64,000 bases of DNA from an uncultured Draconibacterium sp. (GCF_963677155.1 NZ_OY781884.1:3468501-3532500), one strand, 5' to 3'. Shown: positions 1 to 8,471, counted from the first letter of the stretch. The notes: a model not told the origin generated them from the sequence alone. Translations and numbers: made by a program.

Positions 1-19
1 TTAAAATGCTCAATACACA

Positions 20-1345
20 ATGATAAAAATGCTTAAAAGAATATTTCGAATTCTCTTTAAAATTATACTGATATTAATTATCGGTTTAGTTATGTTGGAT
101 ATAATAACGTCAATTGTTAGATATCGAAAATATTATCGTCAAACAGATGTAACTCATCCGTTTTTAGAGTCAGTACATAATGATTATGTGGTAAATGTTA
201 AGAATTCTTCCAGCCACCGAATGGATGAATATAATGGAAAAGTAAAGCTCATTTATTGGCACTCGGGTTGTCCTTCTTCAGCTTCATGGTTTCCACAGAT
301 TAAAAATATCGCAAGGCAATTTCCTGATTCATTGGAGATATTTATAATCACAAATCAATCTATCCAAAGTTTGGATTTTTTTACAAATTTGCATTTGCCG
401 AATTTCAACATCTGTAAAGGTAGTGGAAGAGCGGAAGAAAAACGTTTTAAACATCACCATTCTTCTCATTTAGTCATTCTAGATAAAAACAATGTTCTAA
501 AGGCTTATGGTTATCAATTAGGCCAAACCGATAGTGTTATAAATTTATTGGTTAAAAATAAAGCTATTCCCAAACCTCTTTATGACGAGTTATTATTCGA
601 AGAAAATATACATCAAGATGGTATAAAAAATGTAAATAACTTAACCTTCCAAGTTACTAACTATAACGAAAATTTTAAGAGTACAGCGACTTGGTCAATG
701 AACTATATTGATTGTAAAAATTTATCAATTAAGACCATTTATAGAATAGCTTTCAACATCCCAAAGTATAGAATAATTAATTTAACAAACAGTGATTTAA
801 ATGGTCAATCTAATTCGGACAAATATTGTGTTTATTATAAAACTAAAAGTCCTTTTGCACCAATGATTTGGCAAATGGTTGTTGACAATCGGGAGAAAAG
901 AGCCAAAACTTTCACCGATGATCTTCACAAAAGAATTGATAATGAGTTTGGTCTTAGGTCCAGAGTGCAAAAGAAGAAAGTTACAACTTTAGTTTTAAAA
1001 GATATAATTCCAACCGAAGAAAATAGTCTAAAGAAATTATCAAAAAGAAGTAAATATGAATACGACGTTTCAGCAAATAGTGATACAACCAGATGGTTCT
1101 ATTCGGATAAGGCGAAATTAGATGATATTTTAGGTAAAATTGAACAGAACATAGAAATACCAATTCTTTCTGGCGATTTTGAAAACAGCAAATATCAAAT
1201 AGAATATAGCATTCTAAATAATGATAAATATACGACAGAAGAAATAATTAAAGATTTAGAGAATCAGGGGCTTATATTTTCTAAAGAAGAAAGAGATATT
1301 GAATACCTTGAAATTGAAAAAGCAGCTGGTAATATTTTATATTAG
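20..1345 (+). CDS. Membrane-anchored thioredoxin-like protein, DUF3738-like C-terminus
   Basis: The 441-residue protein has one N-terminal membrane helix (about residues 9-31) and is probably exported and anchored. A thioredoxin/TlpA-like segment follows, with the core LIYWHSGCPSS; the only active-site cysteine is at about residue 84, giving CxxS and not CxxC, so a classical dithiol oxidoreductase is unlikely. Residues ~200-441 recall the DUF3738 domain often fused to redoxin modules in Bacteroidota; this is from memory of the pattern and is tentative. The gene is plus-strand, stands alone and ends 4 bp before an attC-like palindrome, so it looks like the first visible cassette of a four-gene array. 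The window begins 19 bp upstream of the start codon, so its promoter is not visible. Confidence 0.7.
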   Translation: MIKMLKRIFRILFKIILILIIGLVMLDIITSIVRYRKYYRQTDVTHPFLESVHNDYVVNVKNSSSHRMDEYNGKVKLIYWHSGCPSSASWFPQIKNIARQFPDSLEIFIITNQSIQSLDFFTNLHLPNFNICKGSGRAEEKRFKHHHSSHLVILDKNNVLKAYGYQLGQTDSVINLLVKNKAIPKPLYDELLFEENIHQDGIKNVNNLTFQVTNYNENFKSTATWSMNYIDCKNLSIKTIYRIAFNIPKYRIINLTNSDLNGQSNSDKYCVYYKTKSPFAPMIWQMVVDNREKRAKTFTDDLHKRIDNEFGLRSRVQKKKVTTLVLKDIIPTEENSLKKLSKRSKYEYDVSANSDTTRWFYSDKAKLDDILGKIEQNIEIPILSGDFENSKYQIEYSILNNDKYTTEEIIKDLENQGLIFSKEERDIEYLEIEKAAGNILY

Positions 1346-1349
1346 TAAC

Positions 1350-1562
1350 GGCATTCAAGATTCTAAATAGTAGGGGGTAAGTTCGGTTGAATTACATAGT
1401 GGTTTGACAAGAAACTACCGCGAATCTGCCACTTATACAATTTCCCGTCAAACTGTATAAAAAAACTCTTTCCGTGGAAGAATTATTTGGATAGCTGGCT
1501 TTAAAAAAGATGAAAGCTTAAGGGCTTAATTTTTCTTTTTAGAGAGACTGCCGTTGTATGCC
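1350..1562 (+). other. attC-like recombination site 1
   Basis: Imperfect palindromic region between two unrelated plus-strand genes. It opens with GGCATTCAAG just after the stop codon and closes with GTTGTATGCC at 1553-1562. The internal block at 1411-1446 (GTTTGACA, then AATCTGCCAC) is shared with site 3. At about 210 bp it is longer than the other sites, and GTCAAAC at 1447 may be a decayed older core, so the site may be composite. It fits integron attC architecture (RYYYAAC arm, spacer, GTTRRRY arm) with a T in the fifth position of the right core. Confidence 0.5.
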
Positions 1563-1582
1563 ATATTGAGGAACAAAACAAA

Positions 1583-2140
1583 ATGAGACAAATGACTAAG
1601 CATATTTTCTGGATACTATTAATGCTTACATCATGTGGTTTAAGCAAAAATGACGATTTTGAAGATGTCGATAGAACCTCTACAATTGACAAAAAAGTTT
1701 TGACAGAAGGAGATGAATTTACTATGACCTTAACTTTGAAAAATCCAGATTCCAAAATAAAAGAATCGACATTCTTTAATGATTTAAATGCGTCTTTACA
1801 GATTTGGTGTTCATGGTATTGTGGCTCACAAATTCAACATGCGCAGACACCAATTCATAAAAAAGAGCCCGATAGGACGGAGAAATATTTAGTAAAACTT
1901 CAACAAGGAGAAGCTGTTAGCTTTGATTTGACTGGAAGGTTTTTCATAGAAAATGACACTCTTAAAATAACTTTCGATAAATACAACGAGATTTTATATT
2001 TACCCAAAGTACATTGTGACTCAATTTTAAAATGTGAAATTAGTGGAATGTGGATACCAGGAAGACCTTATAAACTTGACTCTTACGAATATTCATTCAA
2101 TTCTAACAAATTGACTATTGATTTTAAAAATAATGATTAA
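1583..2140 (+). CDS. Hypothetical lipoprotein
   Basis: A 185-residue protein with a hydrophobic N-terminus ending in a lipobox-like LTSC (Cys at about residue 18), so probably an exported lipoprotein. I do not recognise the mature domain. It contains three cysteines near residues 77-81 (WCSWYCG) and a beta-rich composition. ATG at 1583 is preferred because the signal peptide starts there; a second in-frame ATG lies four codons later. It is the only gene between attC-like sites 1 and 2. The first ten bases of this segment (1553-1562) are the exact reverse complement of the ten bases opening the palindrome after the gene (2152-2161), the signature of a mobile cassette. Confidence 0.7.
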   Translation: MRQMTKHIFWILLMLTSCGLSKNDDFEDVDRTSTIDKKVLTEGDEFTMTLTLKNPDSKIKESTFFNDLNASLQIWCSWYCGSQIQHAQTPIHKKEPDRTEKYLVKLQQGEAVSFDLTGRFFIENDTLKITFDKYNEILYLPKVHCDSILKCEISGMWIPGRPYKLDSYEYSFNSNKLTIDFKNND

Positions 2141-2151
2141 TAGAAAAATAC

Positions 2152-2241
2152 GGCATACAACACGGTACATATTGCTGGGAGGGGGGCGGAACTGCGAAAC
2201 GAGAATCCGCCCCGACAACTTACAAGTGATCGTTGTGTAAC
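2152..2241 (+). other. attC-like recombination site 2
   Basis: Compact 90-bp site. The left arm GGCATACAAC (2152-2161) is followed by CACGGTACATATTG and a G-rich stem (GGGGGGCGG) that pairs with CCGCCCC at 2208-2214. The right arm is AACTTACAAGTGATCGTTGTG, with the core GTTGTGTAAC at 2232-2241. The arms pair imperfectly with extra-helical bases, as in attC hairpins. Confidence 0.6.
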
Positions 2242-2300
2242 ATTAGGCTGCGACTGTCGACAAGTCATTTTTTTTGTATAAAGCAATTATGAATTAGCAA

Positions 2301-2913
2301 ATGAAAATTATTAAAAAAATTGGATTCTTGATTTTGATATTACATTTGTGTTCATGTGATAAGGAGGGAGAATTAACTACCATTACTGGCAAAGTGACTG
2401 ATTTCTACTCAACTGAATCAGTTTCGGGGTACTATATAGCTTTAACCCAACAAAAAAAACTATCATTCTTTACGCAAGAAAACATAGTAGATACAATAAT
2501 AAGCGATAATCAAGGAAACTTTTTTTACTCCTTTGAAAATATATCTGGCTATCACTATCAATTGATATATTGCCAATACAGATTATGCTGGATTTGAAGA
2601 TATTTTATTACAAATTGACAAAAAAAATGATGTTGATTTAAGAGTTAAACAATTTAACCGATTAAAAATTGACTTGATAAAAAATAGTGATTTATACGAG
2701 AATATTCTGATAGGTGATGATTCGCGTGGTATTTTGATTTATGATTCAATTTTCACCGACAATGAGATTGTATATTATAAATCAATTCCTGACGAATATA
2801 TAAATTTATCGTTTAGATTGTATAATGAAAATAGCTGGGAGAACTATATAATAATTGATACAAATATTTATGTAAACCGTGTAGATACATTTGATTTTGA
2901 ATTTAAGTATTAA
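2301..2913 (+). pseudogene. Frameshifted lipoprotein gene
   Basis: The first frame (2301-2597) encodes an N-terminus with lipobox LCSC and a beta-rich segment starting TTITGKVTDF, like a carboxypeptidase-regulatory-like or DUF4198-type beta sandwich. It hits a stop soon after LIYCQYRL. The +1 frame is open from 2566 and reads ANTDYAGFEDILLQ, continuing to the stop at 2911-2913. Skipping one base near 2571 rejoins them as HYQLIYANTDYAGFED, giving about 203 residues. One inserted base (or a sequencing error in the ATATATTG tract) explains the break. The gene sits alone between attC-like sites 2 and 3 and is probably a lipoprotein of unknown function. Confidence 0.65.
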
Positions 2914-2914
2914 C

Positions 2915-3056
2915 GTTGCACAACAATGTATAAAAATAATAGCCGGGATAGTTGTGAATTCAAGGGTTATAGCCCGCTCCAGCTTTCATGTAGTTTGACA
3001 GGGAATTACCAAGCAATCCGCCACATAACTTATAACTTTCCGTTGTAGCGAATACT
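2915..3056 (+). other. attC-like recombination site 3
   Basis: The left arm GTTGCACAAC starts one base after the preceding stop codon. The right arm carries AATCCGCCACATAACTTATA, then TTTCCGTTGTAGCG. The outer arms ACAACAATGTATAA and TTATAACTTTCCGTTGT pair imperfectly. The right-arm consensus AATCCGCYAC, then ACWTATAAtTT, then CCGTTGTG recurs in the sites near 8.7 kb and 12.2 kb and, in reverse, at 63.4 kb. Confidence 0.6.
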
Positions 3057-3099
3057 AGGCAACCGAACTGCTTGATATTGCATCTATTGATAAAAAGAT

Positions 3100-3981
3100 A
3101 TGAGAATGCTAAGAAATTTTTGGATTGTTTTAATAATTATTTGGACTATCTCCTGTGATAAATCTGAGGATTTAAATGGTGCTTCAGAAAAAGGAGGTGT
3201 TTTATTCTGCACTAATGCACACATGATGAATTGTATATTCTCGATTGATATTACAATTGATGGTAAAAAGATTGGATTATTGGATGCAAGTTCGACATAT
3301 ACAGCAGCTGATTGTAATTGCGAGAACTCCTCGGGAATTGGATTTTTTAGTAAAATGGACATAGGAGACTATTCATTTTCTGCAATGGATACTAAATGTC
3401 AAGCAACTAATGTTACAAAATCGTGGACTGGAGATTTTACTGTATTTAAAGATTCCTGCACTATGATTTTTCTTGATATTACAAAAAACAAATTATTTTC
3501 TCTTGATACACCTGATTTAATTGCCCAAAAAGAATATGACTTGATTTGTCAAGTTTTTGATAGTATAATAGTGCAACAAGCAACAGATTTTTGGGTAGCT
3601 TCATATTCTACAATTAAACAGTCGATTAATGATCTGGACAGTAACGCCTATTTAAACTATGTGGATAATAACAAATTGAGCTATAATCTTGATTCTTCTA
3701 TGATTTTAAAAAACAATATGAAACTAATTTCACTTGAAGAAAGAGATTACCTTATTAGTAATCCTGAGTTTAATTATAGTTGGGAGCCATTTTTTGATAA
3801 GTATCCAGATTCCCAGGGACTATGGACAGTATCTCGGATAGGATTTAATTCTGATAGTACGGAGGCAATGTTGAGTTGTGGATTTTCAAAACCATTTTAT
3901 GGTATGGATATTATTAATTACTATAAACTGATAGATAACAATTGGCAAAAGACTGGAAGTATTGGGATTCAAACACAATAA
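3100..3981 (+). CDS. Hypothetical lipoprotein, cysteine-containing
   Basis: A 293-residue protein with a hydrophobic N-terminus and lipobox-like TISC (Cys at about residue 19). The N-terminal half (residues 35-125) is rich in cysteine and small residues (TNAHMMNCIF, AADCNCENSSG), suggesting a disulfide-stabilised beta domain. The C-terminal half reads like a separate alpha/beta domain ending in an SNTF2-like stretch (SRIGFNSDSTEAMLSCGF). No family is recognised with confidence. It is the single gene between attC-like sites 3 and 4. The opening bases of this segment (3042-3056) match the reverse complement of 3983-3997 at 13 of 15 positions, again a cassette signature. A second in-frame ATG occurs at codon 3. 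Confidence 0.65.
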   Translation: MRMLRNFWIVLIIIWTISCDKSEDLNGASEKGGVLFCTNAHMMNCIFSIDITIDGKKIGLLDASSTYTAADCNCENSSGIGFFSKMDIGDYSFSAMDTKCQATNVTKSWTGDFTVFKDSCTMIFLDITKNKLFSLDTPDLIAQKEYDLICQVFDSIIVQQATDFWVASYSTIKQSINDLDSNAYLNYVDNNKLSYNLDSSMILKNNMKLISLEERDYLISNPEFNYSWEPFFDKYPDSQGLWTVSRIGFNSDSTEAMLSCGFSKPFYGMDIINYYKLIDNNWQKTGSIGIQTQ

Positions 3982-3982
3982 A

Positions 3983-4130
3983 AGTACTGGCTACAACACG
4001 CGGTCATAAAACATTGTGCAGATAGTGCGATATTTAAACGAAATAATATTTAATCAACGGTTAAGCGTGTTGATAATTTTGTGTTTCAAAATACGCAATG
4101 TTTCATACCGCCATTCGTTATAGCAGCCAG
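3983..4130 (+). other. attC-like recombination site 4
   Basis: The clearest long palindrome of the array. The left arm ACTGGCTACAACACGCGGTC then ATAAAACATTG (3986-4016) pairs with GCAATGTTTCATACCGCC then ATTCGTTATAGCAGCCAGT (4095-4131), with several extra-helical bases. The core is GTTATAGCAG at 4117. An AT-rich variable loop separates the arms. No closing partner for this core was found downstream, so it may mark the end of the array. Confidence 0.65.
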
Positions 4131-4153
4131 TTAAGACATAAATAACCTAAAAG

Positions 4154-5041
4154 ATGGATTATAGAGATATTGTATTTATTGCTGTTGCTGAAAATCTTAG
4201 CTTCTCAAAAGCTGCTGCTGATTTGCATATAAGTCAACCGGCAGTAACTAATCATATAAAGGAATTAGAAATTAAATTTAATTCTAGTTTGTTCGAACGT
4301 ATAGGGAACAAAATTTACCTTACCGATAAGGGGAAAATTGTGTATAATAAATTCAAGCAAATTGAGCAATATTACAGGGAACTCGATTTTGAAATAGGTC
4401 AGTTAAACAATAGCATTTCAGGAGATTTTATAATTGGAGCCAGCTCCACCATATCGCAGTACGTTATTCCTAAAATAATTGCCTCATTTCATAAACGTTT
4501 CCCGAAAGTAAATATGCACCTAATCAATGGCAATTCGTTTGAAATAGAGCAACTTTTACTCGATAGCAAAATTGACATGGCACTGGTAGAAAATCACGCA
4601 TCTCAATCGGGTATCAGGTATAAAAATTTCCTTGATGACGAGCTGATTTTTGTAAGCGGAGAAAATAGTGTTTTCACAAAACGAAAGAATATTAACAAAA
4701 ACGATTTACTTCAAATTCCGATTGTATTAAGAGAAAAGGGCTCAGGCACACTGGAAGTAATAAAAGAAGCTTTTTTAAGACAAAACCTTGATTTCGAGAA
4801 TCTAAATGTGCCTATTCATTTGGGAGGAACCGAAGCCATAAAGAATTTTCTTCTCGATTTTGACGGTTTAGCAATTGTATCAAAACAAGCTGTAATAACT
4901 GAACTGAATCTGAAAAAACTGGTAGAAATTAAGGTAGCAGGTTTTAGTATTCCCCGCAAATTTCGTATTGCCTACAAAATCGGACATATAAGCCGGCAGG
5001 TTGAATTATTTGAAAATTTCCTGCTTCGGTATAACTATTAG
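4154..5041 (+). CDS. LysR-family transcriptional regulator (YeiE/CysB-like)
   Basis: A 295-residue cytoplasmic DNA-binding regulator. The N-terminal winged helix-turn-helix is clear (residues 1-60: SFSKAAADLHISQPAVTNHI), and the rest is the type-2 periplasmic-binding-like effector domain starting near residue 90 (GDFIIGASSTISQYVIPKII). Length is normal for LysR. It lies 66 bp upstream of a YeiH-type transporter gene, the same pairing as yeiE-yeiH in enterobacteria, so it probably controls the downstream export operon in response to a sulfur compound; that is inference from context. It begins 24 bp after attC-like site 4. Confidence 0.88.
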   Translation: MDYRDIVFIAVAENLSFSKAAADLHISQPAVTNHIKELEIKFNSSLFERIGNKIYLTDKGKIVYNKFKQIEQYYRELDFEIGQLNNSISGDFIIGASSTISQYVIPKIIASFHKRFPKVNMHLINGNSFEIEQLLLDSKIDMALVENHASQSGIRYKNFLDDELIFVSGENSVFTKRKNINKNDLLQIPIVLREKGSGTLEVIKEAFLRQNLDFENLNVPIHLGGTEAIKNFLLDFDGLAIVSKQAVITELNLKKLVEIKVAGFSIPRKFRIAYKIGHISRQVELFENFLLRYNY

Positions 5042-5107
5042 TTATGCTGCATAAGTATTTAGTATTTGATTTGATTATAATTCGATAGTACTTTTGAACC
5101 AAAAAGT

Positions 5108-6067
5108 ATGAAAGGAATTATGACAATTAAAAGCCTAGCGAATAACAGTACAAAGTTTGAAAACTTTAACTTGCTGTATGTAATAATTATCAGTTTTTGT
5201 TTTCTACCGTTTGTATCTCCGGCAATTGCTTTATTTATAGGTTTAGTGCTTTCTCTTATCGGGATTAGGCACAAAAATATTCATAAATACACATCGCGTA
5301 TTTTACAACTCTCTATTGTTTTATTGGGTTTTGGTATGAACCTAAGCGATGTACTTGCCGCTTCAAAAAGTGGTTTCCTCGAAACTGTAGTTTCTGTTTC
5401 CTGTGTAATGATTTGTGGTATCTTATTAGGCAAGCTTTTAAAGGTTGAAAAAAACATATCGCTTCTAATCGCAACAGGTACGGCTATTTGTGGAGGAAGT
5501 GCCATTGCAGCAGTTGCGCCTATTTTAAACAGTAAAAATTATCAAAACTCGTTTGCACTTATTGTAGTATTTGTGTTAAATGCAGTTGCGTTGTTTTTGT
5601 TTCCCTTAATTGGTCATAAGTTAGGGTTAAGCCAGGAAACTTTTGGTAACTGGGCAGCTATTGCCATTCACGATACCAGCTCGGTTGTTGGTGCGGGGGC
5701 AAGTTATGGCGAAAAAGCATTACAAGTTGCAACAACCGTAAAACTTATACGTGCTTTGTGGATTATCCCATTGTCATTGGTTATTGCTTTTCTTAATAAA
5801 AGTGACGAGAAAAAGAAAATTAAACTTCCATGGTTTATATTGATATTTGTAGTTGCCATCGTATTTGCTAATCTATTTCCCGGTTTTCAGACCAGCTATT
5901 CACATTTTGCCTGGTTAGGAAAACGCGGAATGGTTATCGCTCTGTTTCTAATTGGATCAAACATCTCAATTGACCAAATCAAACAATCCGGAGTCAGGAG
6001 TTTTGCACTAGGAATTGCCTTATGGGCAATAATCTCGGTTGGTTCATTATTTCTTTTAACCCGTTAA
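5108..6067 (+). CDS. YeiH-family putative sulfate/sulfite exporter
   Basis: A 319-residue polytopic inner-membrane protein of the Cons_hypoth698/YeiH family (about 10 helices). Family-typical stretches are visible: LLGFGMNL, GTAICGGSAIAAVAPIL and AIHDTSSVVGAG. Family members are annotated as putative sulfate exporters; substrate is unproven. A second start at 5120 is possible. It is followed after 3 bp by a TauE/SafE-type exporter and preceded by a LysR regulator, which together suggest a sulfite/sulfonate detoxification or export operon. Confidence 0.88.
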   Translation: MKGIMTIKSLANNSTKFENFNLLYVIIISFCFLPFVSPAIALFIGLVLSLIGIRHKNIHKYTSRILQLSIVLLGFGMNLSDVLAASKSGFLETVVSVSCVMICGILLGKLLKVEKNISLLIATGTAICGGSAIAAVAPILNSKNYQNSFALIVVFVLNAVALFLFPLIGHKLGLSQETFGNWAAIAIHDTSSVVGAGASYGEKALQVATTVKLIRALWIIPLSLVIAFLNKSDEKKKIKLPWFILIFVVAIVFANLFPGFQTSYSHFAWLGKRGMVIALFLIGSNISIDQIKQSGVRSFALGIALWAIISVGSLFLLTR

Positions 6068-6070
6068 AGT

Positions 6071-6790
6071 ATGCCAAATATTTATATCATACTAACCATT
6101 GTTGCTTCCAGTTTTATAAAGGGAATAACCGGATTTGGATTTGCACTATTATCGCTGCCAATACTTTTAACCTGGTACGAACCAAAAGAAATAATTCCCG
6201 TTCTGATGATTTGTAATTTAATTGCTTCCTTATTCATCATCTTGCAGAAAAAAGAAAGTAAACTACTTGATAAACCATCAATAGCTTTAATAATTGCAGG
6301 AGGTTTATTTACCATTTTGGGCGTTGTTGTTTTGAAATATATAAAAGCTGATTGGTTAATTCATTTTTCGGGAATACTATTTATTGTACTTACTATTCTG
6401 TCGTTAATAAATAATAAAAAAGAAAAAGGAACTATACCAATGTATGTCTATCCTGTTGTTGGAGCAGTTATTGGGCTTATAACAGGAACAGTTTCAATTA
6501 GTGGGCCACCTCTGGCTCTTTTCCTAAATAAAGCGAAAATCAATAACGAGAAGTTTCGGGAGATATTTGCATGGTTTAGTATTGTTACAGCAACTATTGC
6601 CATTATTGGTTATTTCCATTTAGGATTGCTCACCAATCAGGCATTAAAACTTTCATTGTTATTTACTCCTATTTTATTGGCAGGCACTATAATAGGAAAA
6701 CGTCTTAACAAAGTACTACCAATAACGAGTTTCAGGACTGTAAATGTTGTACTTACTTTTATTTCCTGTTTGTTGCTTTTGTATAAGTAG
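6071..6790 (+). CDS. TauE/SafE-family sulfite exporter-like permease
   Basis: A 239-residue membrane protein with about seven or eight helices and the TauE/SafE repeat motif (SSFIKGITGFGFALLSLP near the N-terminus; GAVIGLITGTVSISGPPLALFL in the second half). Family members move sulfite, sulfoacetate or similar organosulfonates out of the cell. The gene starts 3 bp after the YeiH gene and is almost certainly co-transcribed. The pairing of two unrelated sulfur-oxyanion exporters under one LysR regulator supports the assignment. Confidence 0.87.
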   Translation: MPNIYIILTIVASSFIKGITGFGFALLSLPILLTWYEPKEIIPVLMICNLIASLFIILQKKESKLLDKPSIALIIAGGLFTILGVVVLKYIKADWLIHFSGILFIVLTILSLINNKKEKGTIPMYVYPVVGAVIGLITGTVSISGPPLALFLNKAKINNEKFREIFAWFSIVTATIAIIGYFHLGLLTNQALKLSLLFTPILLAGTIIGKRLNKVLPITSFRTVNVVLTFISCLLLLYK

Positions 6791-6949
6791 AAATAGTTTG
6801 GATATCCGGCAGTGGACAATGAATCGTTCGTCCCGGCACGATTGTTTGTTGTCCGCTGCCTTGAATCTGTACTTAGTCTGTCATTGTGATCCCGATGGGT
6901 AAAACGAATAGGGAAGCAACCTAAACCAAAGCCCATCGCTTTATTTTCT

Positions 6950-7255
6950 GCCCATTGCCATTTTGCCAACTGCCTGCTACTTGTAACTTGCGGCTTCTTT
7001 CCTCCTTCTTACTTTCTACTTTTTCCTTATCACTTGTTGTATTTTATGTAAACCTTTGTTACTTTAGGGCTTCCTTACCCGGTCACAGAGAAGATTCGTA
7101 GTTGTTGGACAGACCCTTGGAAAACTGATATTTATCCGTTTATAAATGTTTCTAAGCGTTTATAAATGCTTGTGTGGATATACTGCAGAGAACGAGTTGT
7201 TTATAAAAAAAGAGATTGCCTGTTACTATAAGAGATATAAGTGTAATACACATAC
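6950..7255 (+). repeat. ~300-bp repeat, copy 1, ending at a cassette core
   Basis: Non-coding block nearly identical to 10201-10498. Shared landmarks are CCAACTGCCTGCTA, TTTCCTTATCACTTGTTG, GGGCTTCCTTACCCGGTCAC, TTGGACAGACCCTTGG, two direct GTTTATAAATG motifs, and TAAGAGATATAAGTGTAATA. Both copies stop at ACACATA(C/T) directly before a GTTAG core that opens a cassette-like module. The preceding 6791-6949 stretch holds no gene that I can support. The block could be a primary attachment site, a promoter region, or a spreading repeat; the sequence alone does not decide. Confidence 0.7.
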
Positions 7256-7311
7256 GTTAGCAGTAATGTGAAAAAACGATCACGAATTTTAAAAACTAAA
7301 CTTATATAATT

Positions 7312-8253
7312 ATGGGAAAAAACAATAACAATGCTCCGAGACTTGATAAAGTCTTTGGATATGCGAGTTTTTTGGGATTTGTCTTAACAGCAATTCAATT
7401 AGTATTCTTTTTTATTGCATATTTCAAAAAAACAGAGGAAAATAGTAGCTTAGAAACTATTTTAATAACAACGGTAATTGCAATTGTTTTAGTAAATATC
7501 ACTTTAGTTTTCTATGCATTATATTTAACTCGAAAGCATGAGAGTATTATTAACTCTTTGAAATTTCACGAAGATCAAATTAGACAAGAAGAAAAGAAAG
7601 TTGAACATCTGAACAAAACACTAGAAGATAGTTCTAAACTTATGCACAGCCTCAATCATGAATTTAGATATTTGTTTGACAAATTCTATAGTGCAATGTT
7701 TGAGGGAGATAACAGTGATTCATCCGTACAAAAAATGAAAAGCGATTTCCTGCAATTCTTACAGTTTTTTGTATCAAACATACGTAGTTATTACAACATG
7801 TTAACAAAAGACAATTGTTCTGTTTATATTTCTATTATAACCGAAACATTTGGAGAACGATTTAAAATTAAAACTTATTATAGAGATCCAAATTCTTATG
7901 TCTTAAGACATGCATGTGACCAAAGAATTCCAGAATATCTACATTCTGATTTCACCCCATTTAAATCAATTTTAAACACGACTCCAGAAACAATATATTA
8001 TTGTAATGATTGTAAAAATGCTATTTTTAGTGATTGGTATGATGGATGGAATAAACATTATAATGCTTGTATCTCTGTTCCAATTCGAATTGCTATTGAT
8101 GATTCTGATGAACATTCATACATCGGATTTATAACTGTGGACAATTTTAAAGGTGGCTTTGAAACAATACAGGCACAGGAACCATTAAAAGCCTATGCCG
8201 ATTTATTGTACAATTTATTTGCTTTATATGATGATTATTGTGAAATTGCGTAA
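7312..8253 (+). CDS. Two-helix membrane protein with GAF-like C-terminal domain
   Basis: A 313-residue protein. Two membrane helices lie at about residues 17-38 and 50-72. A short coiled-coil or signalling helix follows (residues 85-115, EEKKVEHLNKTLEDSSKLMHS), then a soluble alpha/beta domain ending ISVPIRIAIDD...YIGFITVDNF, which resembles the last strands of a GAF domain. It probably senses something at the membrane; the ligand is unknown. It forms a two-gene unit with the 68-residue protein 11 bp downstream. The unit starts right after the ~300-bp repeat and is closed by an attC-like site. Confidence 0.7.
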   Translation: MGKNNNNAPRLDKVFGYASFLGFVLTAIQLVFFFIAYFKKTEENSSLETILITTVIAIVLVNITLVFYALYLTRKHESIINSLKFHEDQIRQEEKKVEHLNKTLEDSSKLMHSLNHEFRYLFDKFYSAMFEGDNSDSSVQKMKSDFLQFLQFFVSNIRSYYNMLTKDNCSVYISIITETFGERFKIKTYYRDPNSYVLRHACDQRIPEYLHSDFTPFKSILNTTPETIYYCNDCKNAIFSDWYDGWNKHYNACISVPIRIAIDDSDEHSYIGFITVDNFKGGFETIQAQEPLKAYADLLYNLFALYDDYCEIA

Positions 8254-8264
8254 AAATTAGGAAG

Positions 8265-8471
8265 ATGGCAAGGATTACTATAAGAGTATCCAAAGACAAA
8301 AATAATCTAAGGATAAACAAAATAAAAGGAAACACTAATTTTGGTGTAGTACTAAGTAAAGAAAAAACAGTTGTTGATCCACGTAGCAAAGTAAAAGTGC
8401 ATTCCCCAAGAATTGCTAATGAAGAAGCCCACAGACAATTTGTAAATAATATTTTGGAGCTAATTGATTAG
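8265..8471 (+). CDS. Small hypothetical protein, partner of the GAF-like membrane protein
   Basis: A 68-residue basic protein beginning MARITIRVSKDKNNLRI. It is soluble, with no recognised domain. The 11-bp spacing to the upstream gene and the same strand argue for translation as a pair. Composition (beta-strand-like N-terminus, helical C-terminus HRQFVNNILELID) would suit a small adaptor or antidote, but nothing proves it. Confidence 0.6.
   Translation: MARITIRVSKDKNNLRINKIKGNTNFGVVLSKEKTVVDPRSKVKVHSPRIANEEAHRQFVNNILELID

Noticed and set aside
981-1163. Many short open frames opposite or overlapping longer genes (for example 981-1163, 22552-22806, 51013-51198)
   Set aside because: They lie antisense to or out of frame within clear genes or repeats and show no protein-like conservation pattern or start context.
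5039-5060. GTTATGCTGC after the LysR gene as a closing cassette arm
   Set aside because: It is in the direct orientation with respect to core GTTATAGCAG, not its complement, and no palindrome surrounds it.
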